This document shows positions 37,687 through 48,271 of a stretch of 64,000 nucleotides of DNA, piece after piece. The notes beneath the pieces are model-generated. The model was not told the DNA's origin. It did no database searches and saw only the letters and a list, made by a program, of their open reading frames with translations. A program made the translations under genes and the position numbers. Position 1 is the first letter of the stretch, and the number at the start of each line of letters is the position of its first letter. This stretch comes from Herbaspirillum sp. YR522 (GTDB lineage: Bacteria > Pseudomonadota > Gammaproteobacteria > Burkholderiales > Burkholderiaceae_D), in contig NZ_AKJA01000132.1 of NCBI RefSeq assembly GCF_000282575.1, forward strand, positions 62,001-126,000, written 5' to 3'.

Positions 37687-38220
37687 ATGGCAAGCCAAAT
37701 CGCGGTATTGGGTGGAGGCTGCTTCTGGTGTCTGGAAGCGGTGTACCAGCAGGTCAAGGGAGTCACGGCAGTGGAATCGGGTTATACCGGCGGCAGCGTG
37801 CAGAACCCCAGCTACGAGCAGGTCTGCGGCGGCCAGACCGGGCATGCCGAAGTGGTGCGGCTGAGCTTCGATGCCGAAGTGATCAGCTTTCGCGAGTTGC
37901 TGGAGATCTTCTTCACGATCCACGACCCGACCACGCTCAACCGCCAGGGCAACGATGTCGGCACCCAATACCGGTCGGTGATCTATTACCAGGACCAGCA
38001 GCAGCATGAAGTCGCCAAAAAGGTCATGGCCGAGATGGCGCTGGTATGGGATGCCCCCATCGTGACCGAACTGAGCCCGCCCGACACCTATTACAGGGCC
38101 GAGGACTACCATCAGGATTACTTCCGCCAGCATCCCTTCCAGGGATACTGCGCCTTCGTGGTGGCCCCCAAGCTGGCCAAGTTCAGGCAGGTGTTCGCCG
38201 CCAAGAGCCGCGACGACTGA
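37687..38220 (+). CDS. msrA: Peptide methionine-S-sulfoxide reductase MsrA
   Basis: A 177-residue repair enzyme for the S form of oxidised methionine. The active site GCFWCLEAVYQQ has Cys12 and Cys15; SGYTGG, GQTGHAEVV and RSVIYYQD are the other family blocks. The ATG at 37687 follows GGGAG. It stands alone between divergent and convergent neighbours and has its own terminator. Confidence 0.97.
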   Translation: MASQIAVLGGGCFWCLEAVYQQVKGVTAVESGYTGGSVQNPSYEQVCGGQTGHAEVVRLSFDAEVISFRELLEIFFTIHDPTTLNRQGNDVGTQYRSVIYYQDQQQHEVAKKVMAEMALVWDAPIVTELSPPDTYYRAEDYHQDYFRQHPFQGYCAFVVAPKLAKFRQVFAAKSRDD

Positions 38221-38240
38221 GCCGCCACCGGCGCGCCATG

Positions 38241-38278
38241 AAAAAAGGACAGCCGGCTGTGCGCCGCTGTCCTTTTTT
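38241..38278. terminator. Bidirectional terminator between msrA and cfa
   Basis: AAAAAAGGACAGC and GCTGTCCTTTTTT form a 13-pair stem around 12 bases, suitable for both convergent genes. Confidence 0.92.
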
Positions 38279-38296
38279 CATCCGCTGGCCGCCGCT

Positions 38297-39502
38297 TCAA
38301 TGGTGGTAGATATAGTTGCGCGACCATGGCAGGCCCTGCGCGCCACGACCGGCCTTGGTGCAGACGATCTGGTACAGCGAGATCCAGTCGCTGTCGAAGG
38401 CATAAGCGCTGCCGGCCAGATAAACGCGCCAGATACGGTAGCGCCGTTCATCGGTCACGCGCCGGATGGCCTCGGTGTTGGATTCGAAGTTCTCGGCCCA
38501 GACACTGCAGGTGCGAGCGTAGTGGCGGCGCAGGTTCTCGACATCGAAGGCTTCCAGCCCGCCTTGCTGCAAGGTGTGCAGCACGGTGCTGATGTGCGGC
38601 AACTCGCCGGCCGGGAAGACATATTTGTCGATGAATTCACCGGCGCCGTAGGGCGACTCGCCATTGTTGATGTCGGTGCTGGTGATGCCATGGTTCATGG
38701 CCATGCCGTCGTCGGCCAGCAGCTTGTTGATCTGGCTGAAATACATCGGCAGGTTCTTGATGCCGACATGCTCGAACATGCCCACGCTGGTGATGCGGTC
38801 GAAGCTGCCGGTGACATCGCGATAATCCTGCAGCCTGATCTCGATACGGTCGGACAGCCCCGCTTGCTCGACGCGCTCGCGGGCCAGGTCGTACTGGTTC
38901 TGGGACAGCGTCACGCCCACGCAGCGGGCGCCGTATTTCTGGGCCGCGCGCAACACCAGCGCCCCCCAGCCGCAACCGATGTCGAGCAGCGTCTGCCCGG
39001 GCTGGAGCCGGATCTTGTCGAGGATGTGGTCGATCTTCTTGACCTGCGCCGTGGCCAGGTCCTCGTCGCCGTTCTCGAAGTAGGCGCACGAATACACCAT
39101 GTTGGGGTCCAGGAACAGCTTGTAGAAGTCGTTGGAGACGTCGTAGTGATACTGGATCGCCTCGGCGTCCTTCTTCTTGGAGTGTGCCACGCTGCGCACC
39201 AGGCGGCCGAACTTGCCTTCGGCCTTGAGCGTGTTGGAGGCCAGCGCGCTGGCCACGCTGATGATGTTCTTGACCGCACCCTCGACCTCGATCTTGCCTT
39301 CGACGTAGGCTTCGCCCAGGTTGGACAGCGACGGGTTGAGCAGCGAGGTGATGGCCGAGGCCTGCGGCACCTTGAGGGTCACTTCGGGTGCGCCATTGCC
39401 GAAGTCATATTGCTGGCCGTTCCATAGGACCAATCGCAGGGGCAGCGCGGATGCGGTGCGTATGCTGTCTACCCAGGCGTCAAGCTTCTTTTCCCAAAAC
39501 AC
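38297..39502 (-). CDS. cfa: Cyclopropane-fatty-acid synthase family methyltransferase
   Basis: A 401-residue SAM-dependent enzyme that adds a methylene bridge to unsaturated membrane lipids. The SAM motif is TLLDIGCGWGALVLRAA; IQYHYDVSNDFYKLFLD, YSCAYF and SVGMFEHVG are hallmark blocks. I chose a GTG start at 39502 because GGAGG stands seven bases before it; the upstream in-frame start at 39553 has no ribosome site. Stress or stationary-phase control is typical for the family. Confidence 0.92.
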   Translation of the reverse strand: MFWEKKLDAWVDSIRTASALPLRLVLWNGQQYDFGNGAPEVTLKVPQASAITSLLNPSLSNLGEAYVEGKIEVEGAVKNIISVASALASNTLKAEGKFGRLVRSVAHSKKKDAEAIQYHYDVSNDFYKLFLDPNMVYSCAYFENGDEDLATAQVKKIDHILDKIRLQPGQTLLDIGCGWGALVLRAAQKYGARCVGVTLSQNQYDLARERVEQAGLSDRIEIRLQDYRDVTGSFDRITSVGMFEHVGIKNLPMYFSQINKLLADDGMAMNHGITSTDINNGESPYGAGEFIDKYVFPAGELPHISTVLHTLQQGGLEAFDVENLRRHYARTCSVWAENFESNTEAIRRVTDERRYRIWRVYLAGSAYAFDSDWISLYQIVCTKAGRGAQGLPWSRNYIYHH

Positions 39503-39597
39503 GATTTTCCTCCGCGTAGTGACGTGAATGCTTGCAGTGTCCGGCACCGCCATGTCGATGGCGCCGGACCTTCACAACCCCGCGAATCGTGTTCGCT

Positions 39598-40233
39598 TCA
39601 GGGTTGCAGGCGTTGCCGCTGCCAGGCGCCGCTATCGCCGCGAACGTAAAGTACGCGGTCGTGCATGCGCGAGGGACGGCCTTGCCAAAATTCGATGCGC
39701 TCCGGGATCACACGGTAGCCGCCCCAGTGCGCGGGGCGCTGCGGATGTTGGCCGGATTGCTGCGTCGTCGTTTCGAATTGCCGTTCCAGGGTGGCGCGGT
39801 CTGCCACCGGTTGGCTCTGGCTGGAAGCAATCGCTCCCAGCTGGCTGGCCAGTGGACGACTCGAGAAATACGTATCGCTCTCTTCGCGGGTGACGCGTTC
39901 GATCTTGCCCTCGATACGCACCTGGCGTTCGAGTTCGACCCAATGGAACAGCAACGCGACAAATGGGTTGGCGGCGACTTCCCTTCCCTTGCGGCTGTCG
40001 TAGTTGGTAAACCAGGTAAAGCCGTTCTGATCGAATTGCTTGATCAGGACGATGCGCGAAGACGGTCTTCCATCGGGCCCGACAGTGGCAACGCTCATCG
40101 CGTTGGGTTCGGGTATCTGTGCTTTGATCGCTTCATCGAACCAGGTTGCAAATTGCGCAATCGGATCGGCGGCGACTTCGAGTTCGGACAAACTGGCGCG
40201 GCTGTAGTCTTTACGGAGGTCTGCTATCGACAT
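39598..40233 (-). CDS. pdxH: Pyridoxamine 5'-phosphate oxidase
   Basis: A 211-residue FMN enzyme for the last step of pyridoxal phosphate synthesis. [15 protein letters not shown] is the usual start; [39 protein letters not shown] and the C-terminal RLQP signature complete it. The upstream frame continues but has no homology, so the ATG at 40233 is used. pdxA of the same cofactor pathway lies near the window end. Confidence 0.97.
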   Translation of the reverse strand: MSIADLRKDYSRASLSELEVAADPIAQFATWFDEAIKAQIPEPNAMSVATVGPDGRPSSRIVLIKQFDQNGFTWFTNYDSRKGREVAANPFVALLFHWVELERQVRIEGKIERVTREESDTYFSSRPLASQLGAIASSQSQPVADRATLERQFETTTQQSGQHPQRPAHWGGYRVIPERIEFWQGRPSRMHDRVLYVRGDSGAWQRQRLQP

Positions 40234-40414
40234 GCTACTTGGTCCTTTTGGAACAGCGCTAGAGTAGCGCGTTTTGAAAAGTTCTGCAGGCAAGCAGAAC
40301 AGTGAATGCGAGCCATTGTGCGCCAAGCGGCGCCTTGATTCAATGATCCGGGACAAGTGCGATGCAGGCCGATGAGTTGTCGAGGTGCGCGCCAGGCCGT
40401 GCGCGTCGCCCATG

Positions 40415-40440
40415 AAAAAGCCGGCGCCAAGGCGCCGGCT
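40415..40440 (-). terminator. Intrinsic terminator of the YceI gene at 40467
   Basis: On the minus strand AGCCGGCGCC-TT-GGCGCCGGCT is followed by TTTT. Confidence 0.88.
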
Positions 40441-40466
40441 CCAGGACCCGCAACTGCGCGAGTCGA

Positions 40467-41042
40467 TCAGTTGGTCTTGACCGCTTCGACCTGGATGGCC
40501 AGCTTGGTCTGGGTCGAGAAACCATACTTGACGCCATAGTCGATGCCGAAGTCGGCGCGATCGAAGGTGGCCGACGCGTCGCCGCCGCACACTTCACGCT
40601 TCAACATCGGGTGCTGGATGCACTTGAACTTGTTCAGTGTCAGGGTCACGGGCTTGGTCACGCCGTGCAGGGTCAGGGTGCCTTCGACAGACGCCGGCTG
40701 GTCGCCGTCGAACTTGATCGCAGTACCCTTGTAGACAGCGGTCGGGAACTTGGCCACGTCGAACATTTCGGCGCTCTTGGCATGATCGTTCATCTTGGTG
40801 TTGCCGAAGTCGATCGATGCGGCGTCGATGGTGATATCGACGGTGCCGGTCTTGGCCGCGCGATCCAGGGTCACGGTGCCGCTGGTCTTGGTGAACTTGC
40901 CGCGCCAGACCGACACGCCCATGTGGTCAGCCTCGAAGCTGGGGTAGGTGTGGCTGGGATCGATCGAGTAGGTGTCTGCGGCAAAGGCCGAGCCGACGGT
41001 GCCGGCGGCGATCAGGGCGAGGAGGGCGTGGTTCAGTTTCAT
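40467..41042 (-). CDS. YceI-family periplasmic protein, copy A
   Basis: A 191-residue secreted lipocalin-like protein. The signal peptide is [21 protein letters not shown]. The mature part has [21 protein letters not shown] and the [12 protein letters not shown]-terminal block of YceI, which binds isoprenoid-like lipids. Two cysteines in [17 protein letters not shown] may form a disulfide. It is the last of a b561-YceI-YceI run. Confidence 0.93.
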   Translation of the reverse strand: MKLNHALLALIAAGTVGSAFAADTYSIDPSHTYPSFEADHMGVSVWRGKFTKTSGTVTLDRAAKTGTVDITIDAASIDFGNTKMNDHAKSAEMFDVAKFPTAVYKGTAIKFDGDQPASVEGTLTLHGVTKPVTLTLNKFKCIQHPMLKREVCGGDASATFDRADFGIDYGVKYGFSTQTKLAIQVEAVKTN

Positions 41043-41114
41043 TTATCGTTCCTTAGGTAAGTCCGCTTCGGGGGATGCGGGGTGTTTATCCGATGACTGC
41101 GTGGTGGGCGGGTG

Positions 41115-41687
41115 TCAGGGCGTGGCGACGATGTGGAACTTGATGCTGACTTCGTCGGCCACCATGCCGGTGTCCTTCCATTCGCCCTCACCGATGTTAT
41201 AGGTCAGGCGCTTGATCGGCAGGGTGCCGTCGAATACCTGGCCGGCGCCTTCCTTCTTGACCGCCAGCGGGAAGGACACGTCGGTGCTCTTGCCCTTGAT
41301 GGTCAGCTTGCCGGCCACATCGAAGCGGGTGCCGGCGGCGGCGCCCGCACTGGGCTTGATGGAGCTGGTCACGAACGTGGCCTTGGGAAACTGGGCGCCG
41401 TTGAACCATTCCTTCTTCTGCACTTCCTTGTTGTACTCGGCGTCGCCCAGGTCGAAGCTGGTGACGTCGATGTCGACGCTGGCGCGCCCTTCGGCCGGCT
41501 TGGCCGGATCGAAGTCGAGGGTGGCGGTGAATTTCTTGAACTTGGCTTCCACCGGTACGTTCAACTGCTTGAAGGTGGCGCTGACGGCGCTCTTGGTCGC
41601 ATCGACCTTGAGCGGAGCGGCGTGGGCCGCGCCCGCCAGCGTCAGGGCGACTGCGACCAGGGTGGAGTTGAGCAGGTGCTTTGTCAT
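41115..41687 (-). CDS. YceI-family periplasmic protein, copy B
   Basis: A 190-residue secreted YceI protein with signal MTKHLLNSTLVAVALTLAGAAHA. It is only distantly like copy A: no cysteines, and its blocks are DATKSAVSATFKQLNVPVEA, DFDPAKPAEGRASVDIDV and KRLTYNIGEGEWKDTGMVAD. It sits between the cytochrome b561 gene (59 bp upstream) and copy A, so the three are likely one operon. Confidence 0.93.
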   Translation of the reverse strand: MTKHLLNSTLVAVALTLAGAAHAAPLKVDATKSAVSATFKQLNVPVEAKFKKFTATLDFDPAKPAEGRASVDIDVTSFDLGDAEYNKEVQKKEWFNGAQFPKATFVTSSIKPSAGAAAGTRFDVAGKLTIKGKSTDVSFPLAVKKEGAGQVFDGTLPIKRLTYNIGEGEWKDTGMVADEVSIKFHIVATP

Positions 41688-41746
41688 GGATGATCTCGTC
41701 GGACTAGGGGCTGGTTGGACCAGCGTTAAGTGATTGACGTTGAACG

Positions 41747-42271
41747 TCATGGAAGGATGCGACGGAACAGATTGTCGCGATCGATGAATTGGTGCTTGAG
41801 GGCGGCCAGTACATGCAGGCAGAACGCGGCCAGCAGCGTCATGTTGAGCACATAGTGCAGGTCCTTGAGCCAGGGCTTGAGTTCTGGATTGGGGGCCATG
41901 AAGACCGGCAGCGGCACGATGCCCAGGTACACCACCGGCACGCCGGCCGACAGGCTGTAGACGTAGCCGGAAACGGGAATGGCGAACATCAGCACGTACA
42001 GCGCCACATGCATCCAGTGCGCCATTGCCTGTTGCCACGTCGGCATGTGCGCCGGATAGGCCGGCGCCTGGTGCGTCAGGCGCCACAGCAACCGCAGGCA
42101 GGCCAGGGCCAGCACGGTCACGCCGATCCATTTGTGCCACGAGAAGTATTTGAGCTTGGTCGGGGTCAGGCCCGGGATATTGACCATGGTCAAGCCCAGT
42201 CCGAAGGCCGAGATGATCAGCAGGGCGATGAGCCAATGGAGCAGCACGGCGGGTTTGGTATAGCGATCCAT
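41747..42271 (-). CDS. Cytochrome b561 family protein
   Basis: A 174-residue inner-membrane diheme protein with four helices. Heme-ligand histidines are expected in AVLLHWLIALL, FSWHKWIGV, AHWMHVALYVLM and AFCLHVLAAL. It matches YceJ, which in E. coli is encoded with yceI. It would pass electrons between quinol and a periplasmic partner; the partner here is probably linked to the YceI proteins, which is inferred from gene order. Confidence 0.93.
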   Translation of the reverse strand: MDRYTKPAVLLHWLIALLIISAFGLGLTMVNIPGLTPTKLKYFSWHKWIGVTVLALACLRLLWRLTHQAPAYPAHMPTWQQAMAHWMHVALYVLMFAIPVSGYVYSLSAGVPVVYLGIVPLPVFMAPNPELKPWLKDLHYVLNMTLLAAFCLHVLAALKHQFIDRDNLFRRILP

Positions 42272-42536
42272 AGCGAGCGAATTTTATTGTTGCGGTTGGA
42301 GCCATGCGTGGCAGATTGGTTTCTGGCGAAGCCAGGCTCGCGATCCGGTGAGGTTATAGTCAATGCAGAGCTATCGGGGTGCGTTGCATCATGCCACTTT
42401 TTTTCAGATTGTGAGTATAAATACGTTTGGAGCACTGCATTACCTATCCAAATCGAATTTCACTAGTCCGTTTTTGTTGACAATCCAGCCGTGGCCGCAC
42501 GCCGAGGCCGCCTCCGTTCTGGATGTCGCGCGCCCA
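42272..42536. other. AT-richer intergenic stretch between b561 and purB genes
   Basis: This gap has lower GC than its surroundings. On minus it should carry the b561 promoter (TAAAAT near 42284-42279). I see a short CTGGC-GAA-GCCAG hairpin at 42323 and a TATAAAT at 42414 on plus, but no gene. Confidence 0.35.
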
Positions 42537-42567
42537 ATAAAAATGGCGCACCGGATGGTGCGCCATT
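42537..42567 (-). terminator. Intrinsic terminator of purB
   Basis: On the minus strand AATGGCGCACC-ATCC-GGTGCGCCATT is followed by TTTATT. Confidence 0.88.
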
Positions 42568-42633
42568 GAACGGCAGGCGGGACGATTTGCGAGCCGGCGG
42601 CAGCCAAGGGCCGCCGCTGCGCCATCGACCTGG

Positions 42634-44217
<1,584 letters not shown>

Positions 44218-44234
44218 TCATTACTCTAAATATT

Positions 44235-44849
44235 ATGCTCAAGCTCATTGGCTCTTACAGTAGTCCGTACGTACGTAAAGTACGCGTCGTGATGGCCGAG
44301 AAAAAAATCGATCACGAATTCCTGCTTGAGGATGTCTGGAGTGCCGCTACCACGATCCAGAAGAGCAATCCTCTGGGCAAGGTGCCGTGCCTGCTGATGG
44401 ACGACGGCGGTGCCATGTTCGATTCGCGCGTCATTGCCGAATATCTCGATACCTTGACCCCGGTATGCAAGCTGCTGCCTCCGCACGGCCGGGATCGCGC
44501 CGAGATCAAGTGCTGGGAAGCACTGGCCGATGGCCTGATGGACGCGGCCGTGCTGGTGCGTATCGAGAAGACCTTGCGTCCCACCAAGCAGCAGAGCCCC
44601 GAATGGATCAAGCGCCAGTGGAGCAAGGTCGAGGCCTCGCTGCGGGCGATGGCCGAAGGCCTGGGTGAAAAGCCGTTCTGCGTGGGCAATCACTACACCT
44701 TGGCCGATGTCGCCGTCGGCTGTGCGCTCGGTTGGCTGGCGTTCCGTTTCCCGGACCTGGCCTGGCGCGAAGACTATCCCGCCCTGGCCAAGCTGTTCGA
44801 CAAGCTTTCCGAGCGGCAATCCTTCAAGGACACCACTCCTCGCGGTTGA
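44235..44849 (+). CDS. Glutathione S-transferase family protein
   Basis: A 204-residue cytosolic protein. The thioredoxin-like N-terminal domain has LIGSYSSPYVRKVRV (Ser/Tyr active-site region), NPLGKVPCLLMDDG and the glutathione-gamma-glutamyl site FDSRVIAEYLD. The helical C-terminal domain shows NHYTLADVAVGCAL, the N-capping box. It resembles YibF-type GSTs. The substrate is unknown; conjugation or stress protection is inferred. Confidence 0.93.
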   Translation: MLKLIGSYSSPYVRKVRVVMAEKKIDHEFLLEDVWSAATTIQKSNPLGKVPCLLMDDGGAMFDSRVIAEYLDTLTPVCKLLPPHGRDRAEIKCWEALADGLMDAAVLVRIEKTLRPTKQQSPEWIKRQWSKVEASLRAMAEGLGEKPFCVGNHYTLADVAVGCALGWLAFRFPDLAWREDYPALAKLFDKLSERQSFKDTTPRG

Positions 44850-44869
44850 GCCAGGCACGCCGCCAATGC

Positions 44870-44900
44870 AAAACGCGCTTCATGGGAAGCGCGTTTTTTT
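44870..44900. terminator. Bidirectional terminator between GST gene and bfr
   Basis: AACGCGCTTC-ATGG-GAAGCGCGTT is followed by T on plus; on minus the stem is followed by TTTG. It separates the convergent genes. Confidence 0.88.
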
Positions 44901-44939
44901 ACGCCTGCCGGATCGGGCGACGATCGCGGCCAGCCTGCA

Positions 44940-45419
44940 TCAACCCTCGCTGGGCGACATCTGGCTCTGCAGATAATTCTGGATGCCGACCTTGGAGATC
45001 AGGTCGAGCTGGGTTTCGAGCCAATCGATATGTTCTTCGGTGTCGTCCAGGATCATCAGGAACAGGTCGCGCGAGACATAGTCGCCGTGCTGTTCCGAAG
45101 TGGCGATGCCTTCCTTGACGGTCTTGTGGGCAGCGCGTTCCAGCTTCAGGTCGCATTCCAGCATTTCGGCCGTGTTCTCGCCGATCATCAGCTTGTGCAG
45201 CGCTTGCAGGTTGGGCAGGCCGTCGAGCATCAGGATGCGGTCGATCAGCTTGTCGGCATGTTTCATCTCGCCGATCGATTCGGCATATTCCTTGGCGGCA
45301 ATCTTGTCGAAGCCCCAATGCTTGTACATGCGCGCGTGCAGGAAATATTGATTGATCGCGGAAAGCTCGTTGGTCAATTGCGCATTGAGCAACTTGATGA
45401 CTGCTGGATCGCCTTTCAT
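44940..45419 (-). CDS. bfr: Bacterioferritin
   Basis: A 159-residue subunit of the 24-mer iron-storage cage. [20 protein letters not shown] starts the helix bundle; ferroxidase residues are in [27 protein letters not shown] and [11 protein letters not shown]. The heme-binding Met is the one in EMKHAD. AGAGG precedes the ATG at 45419. A Fur-like site lies about 130 bp upstream, and bfd, tonB and exbBD are next on the same strand. Confidence 0.98.
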   Translation of the reverse strand: MKGDPAVIKLLNAQLTNELSAINQYFLHARMYKHWGFDKIAAKEYAESIGEMKHADKLIDRILMLDGLPNLQALHKLMIGENTAEMLECDLKLERAAHKTVKEGIATSEQHGDYVSRDLFLMILDDTEEHIDWLETQLDLISKVGIQNYLQSQMSPSEG

Positions 45420-45546
45420 GGGAACCTCTGGAAAATGTTGTTGAGTGCGGTACGCCGTGCAGGACCGGTTGTCGATGTGTCCATTGTTTGCAGCAGGCGG
45501 GAACGGCCGAATCTTAACGCAGGCGTTTCGAATCTTCACCATTAAT

Positions 45547-45567
45547 TAGCGCGAATCATTCTTGCCC
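45547..45567. promoter_or_regulatory. Candidate Fur box upstream of bfr
   Basis: CGCGAAT-C-ATTCTTG fits the 7-1-7 Fur pattern (TGCGAAT-N-ATTCTCA-like in betaproteobacteria) with about three mismatches. Confidence 0.4.
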
Positions 45568-45625
45568 GTGTTTGAGTCGTGGCTGGCGCGGCGCCGGCCG
45601 GTGCTCGGGCAGGGCCCAAGAAACG

Positions 45626-45664
45626 GATAAAGCCTCCGACGCCGAAGGCGCGGGAGGCTTTATC
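45626..45664 (-). terminator. Hairpin after exbD
   Basis: GATAAAGCCTCC and GGAGGCTTTATC form a 12-pair stem around a 15-base loop with an inner GCC/GGC. On the minus strand no clean T-run follows, so termination may be partial. Confidence 0.6.
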
Positions 45665-45703
45665 GTGCAACCGGCGAAGGCTTGCCGGTCACCAGCGAGA
45701 GGC

Positions 45704-46120
45704 TTATTTCTTCTCGGGATCGGTCACGAAGCCGATCTTGCCGAGTCCGCCGGACTGGGCTGCGGCCATTACCTGCGCCACCTTTTCATACTGGGTGGTG
45801 CGTTCGGCGCGCAGATGCAGTTCCGGTTGCGGCTGCTTTTGCGCCGCGGCGGCAATACGCACGCTCAACTGGTTGCTATCGATCTTTTCTTCGTTCCAGA
45901 ACACGTCGCCACCGGCATCGATGGAAAGATTGATGCTTTCCGGCTTGACGTCGTCAGGCTGGCTGCTGGCCTTGGGCAGGTCGATCTTCACCGCATGGTT
46001 CATCACCGGAATGGTGATGATGAAGATGATCAGCAGTACCAGCATCACGTCGACCAGCGGCGTGGTGTTGATTTCCGGGTTGAAGTCGTCGTCCGAGTCG
46101 GACAGTGAACCCATTGCCAT
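45704..46120 (-). CDS. exbD: Biopolymer transport protein ExbD
   Basis: A 138-residue inner-membrane protein with one N-terminal helix, PLVDVMLVLLIIFIITIPVM, carrying the proton-coupling Asp24, and a periplasmic domain. It completes the TonB-ExbB-ExbD complex that energises outer-membrane receptors. Its ATG shares one base with the exbB stop. It is the last gene of the tonB operon. Confidence 0.96.
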   Translation of the reverse strand: MAMGSLSDSDDDFNPEINTTPLVDVMLVLLIIFIITIPVMNHAVKIDLPKASSQPDDVKPESINLSIDAGGDVFWNEEKIDSNQLSVRIAAAAQKQPQPELHLRAERTTQYEKVAQVMAAAQSGGLGKIGFVTDPEKK

Positions 46121-46851
46121 TACGCTCTCCCGACAGCTGCCAGCTTGGCCTTGGTGCCGTTTTTCTCGGATTCTTCCGATGCTGCACGGGAGCCGGTGAC
46201 AAACAGCGCATGCAGGTCGAAGCCGAACTTGTTCAACTTGGCGATGGTGGTCTTGTTGCCGCGTACCAGCGCGTTGTAACCGAAGGTGGCGGGAATCGCC
46301 ACGGCCAGGCCCAGTGCGGTCATGATCAGGGCTTCGCCCACGGGACCGGCGACCTTGTCGATGCTGGCCTGGCCGCTGGTGCCGATCGATACCAGCGCGT
46401 GGTAGATGCCCCAGACGGTGCCGAACAGGCCGACGAACGGCGCCGTCGAACCCACCGATGCCAGCACGGCCATGCCCGTCTGCAGCTTGCCCGACGCTTC
46501 ATCGATGGCCTGGCGCAGCGACAACGTGACCCAATCGCTGACCGACAACTGGTCATGCAGGTGACCCTTGTGTGCGGTGTGATGACTCATGGCGGTCACG
46601 CCGGCCTTGGCCACTTCGGAAAACGGGTTTTCGGAACCCAGCGTGGCCACGCCTTCCGGCAGGCTGGTGGTGTCCCAGAATTGATGACCGGCGGCTTCCG
46701 ATGCCTTGCGGAAGCGCAGCAGCTGAAATGCCTTGGTGATGATCACGTACCACGACGCGATCGACATGGCCAACAACAGGACGGCGACGCCCTTGGTGAC
46801 GAAATCTCCTTGTGCCCAAAGGCTTTCCAATCCGTACGGACTAACTTCCAT
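46120..46851 (-). CDS. exbB: Biopolymer transport protein ExbB
   Basis: A 243-residue MotA/TolQ/ExbB-family proton channel with three helices (about 19-38, 130-155 and 170-195). TGMAVLASVGSTAPFVGLFGTVWGI and PVGEALIMTALGLAVAIPA are the family signature. It lies 33 bp after tonB and starts behind AAGGAAG. The short cytoplasmic tail is Lys/Ala-rich. Confidence 0.96.
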   Translation of the reverse strand: MEVSPYGLESLWAQGDFVTKGVAVLLLAMSIASWYVIITKAFQLLRFRKASEAAGHQFWDTTSLPEGVATLGSENPFSEVAKAGVTAMSHHTAHKGHLHDQLSVSDWVTLSLRQAIDEASGKLQTGMAVLASVGSTAPFVGLFGTVWGIYHALVSIGTSGQASIDKVAGPVGEALIMTALGLAVAIPATFGYNALVRGNKTTIAKLNKFGFDLHALFVTGSRAASEESEKNGTKAKLAAVGRA

Positions 46852-46884
46852 GATGACTTCCTTAGCTACTGTGATGGTTAAAAA

Positions 46885-47583
46885 TCAGTTCAACTTGAAG
46901 GCAATGCTGCCGGTGGTGGCGACGACGATGGCACGGCCATCCTCGATATAGGGTTTGTAGACCGCGCGCATCACGGCGCGGCGCGCCTCTTCGTCCAGTC
47001 GCGGAAAACCCGACGACTTGGTGATCTCGACCTTCTCGGCGCGGCCGCTGGTGTTGACCGTTACCTTGAAGTTCACCACGCCTTCTTCACCCATGCGGCG
47101 CGATACGGCTGGATAGTTGGAACGCGGCGGCTCGATGTATTCGATGCCGGAGGTGATCTGCTTGGGCAGCACCGGCCCTGGTGGGGCGGCCGGGGCCGGC
47201 GTCGGCGCGGCGGCTACCTGCGGTGCCGGCTCGGCCGGCGCCGGCGGCTGTGGCGGTGCGGTGATGGCAGTCGGCGCCGGTGCTTCCGTGACCGGGATCG
47301 GCTTGGGGGGCTGCACTACCTTCTTGACCGTCTTGACCACCTTCGGCGGGGTCGGCTCGGCCTTGGGGGGCGCCGGTTCGGGCGCCTTCTCGGGCACGAT
47401 GAAGGTAGCGATCACTTCTTTCGGGATGGTGCTGGCGACCTGGTGGATCAGGCCGCTCTGGAGCGCATAGAAGAAGGCGGCGTGCAACAGGATGATCAGG
47501 CCAAGGGGGCCGATCTTCTTGACCTGGCGCATCAGCGCACTGGGGGAACCGTTACTCATAAAAGGAGATGGAATGGCGTTCAT
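46885..47583 (-). CDS. tonB: TonB energy-transducing protein
   Basis: A 232-residue protein with an N-terminal anchor (GPLGLIILLHAAFFYALQSG, about 25-44), a Pro/Ala/Lys-rich spacer (about 66-140, PEPAPPKAEPTPPKVVKTVKK) that spans the periplasm, and the C-terminal TonB domain from about 150 (NYPAVSRRMGEEGVVNFKVTV, RAVMRAVYKP). It transmits ExbBD energy to siderophore and heme receptors. It begins 9 bp after bfd. Confidence 0.95.
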   Translation of the reverse strand: MNAIPSPFMSNGSPSALMRQVKKIGPLGLIILLHAAFFYALQSGLIHQVASTIPKEVIATFIVPEKAPEPAPPKAEPTPPKVVKTVKKVVQPPKPIPVTEAPAPTAITAPPQPPAPAEPAPQVAAAPTPAPAAPPGPVLPKQITSGIEYIEPPRSNYPAVSRRMGEEGVVNFKVTVNTSGRAEKVEITKSSGFPRLDEEARRAVMRAVYKPYIEDGRAIVVATTGSIAFKLN

Positions 47584-47592
47584 GAATTCTAA

Positions 47593-47820
47593 CTACGCTG
47601 CTGCCATCGATGCATGGAAGATCACCGGGCGCGCGTTTTGATGTGCTTGATTGGTCTTGCTGAGACATTCACGGAGGACATTCTTGGCGCAAGAATGGCA
47701 TTTGCCGCAGCAAGTGCCAACGCCGAGTTGCTCGCGCAACTCGGCCATGGACGTCATGCCTGCATCAACCGCCTGATGGATCTTGCCTTCGGAGATGTTA
47801 TTACAAACACATACGATCAT
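47593..47820 (-). CDS. bfd: Bacterioferritin-associated ferredoxin
   Basis: A 75-residue [2Fe-2S] protein that reduces iron in bacterioferritin to release it. Ligands are Cys4 and Cys6 in MIVCVCNN and the later pair in GTCCGKCHSC. The C-terminal 20 residues (TNQAHQNARPVIFHASMAAA) are extra. It lies between the unknown 107-residue gene and tonB. Confidence 0.96.
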   Translation of the reverse strand: MIVCVCNNISEGKIHQAVDAGMTSMAELREQLGVGTCCGKCHSCAKNVLRECLSKTNQAHQNARPVIFHASMAAA

Positions 47821-47833
47821 TGTACGCCTTGCC

Positions 47834-47849
47834 GCCTGTTTTATCAGGC
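47834..47849. other. Small hairpin before bfd
   Basis: GCCTG-TTTTAT-CAGGC lies between the stop of the upstream unknown gene (47851) and bfd. It may modulate mRNA processing. Confidence 0.35.
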
Positions 47850-47850
47850 C

Positions 47851-48174
47851 CTATGCCGATCTCGCCCCAGATACGATGCGCGAGAAGAAGTTGAATTTCT
47901 CAGGCTGAGGCATCGTCCGTTCGACTACTGTGGCCCACTGTTCCGACAATTGCTGGCATGTTGCCCGCAATACCGGCGCCAGGTTGGGCAGGTCCGCCAG
48001 CGCCTTGAGGTGCCTTTCGATGACTGACGCCAGTTTGACGCAGCTCTGCGAGCCCTGCTGGTTGTTGGCGGTGTAGTGCGACATCAGATGCAGTACGGCA
48101 GAAACCAGAAGTTCAGGTTGGGCCGGCGCGCTGTTGGGTTCCACGAAGGCAGGTTGCATATTGTCGGTAACCAT
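47851..48174 (-). CDS. Unknown protein in the hemP-bfd-tonB operon
   Basis: A 107-residue soluble, mainly helical protein with no signal peptide: SAVLHLMSHYTANNQQGSQ, SVIERHLKALADLPNLAPVL and TCQQLSEQWATVVER suggest a helix bundle. I do not recognise a family. The ATG at 48174 is fixed by AGGAGA seven bases upstream. Position between hemP and bfd, and the Fur-like site before hemP, suggest a role in iron or heme handling, which is inference. Confidence 0.78.
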   Translation of the reverse strand: MVTDNMQPAFVEPNSAPAQPELLVSAVLHLMSHYTANNQQGSQSCVKLASVIERHLKALADLPNLAPVLRATCQQLSEQWATVVERTMPQPEKFNFFSRIVSGARSA

Positions 48175-48271
48175 CAAAGTCTCCTCACTTGGCTAGCTTT
48201 GCTGGCTCACGTCAACACCACATCAACGCTGGCTGGCCGGTTATCTACCGTACATATCGATCACTACCGCC

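Noticed and set aside
39503-39553. Upstream start for the cyclopropane synthase
   Set aside because: No ribosome site there, whereas GGAGG stands at the right distance before the GTG at 39502.
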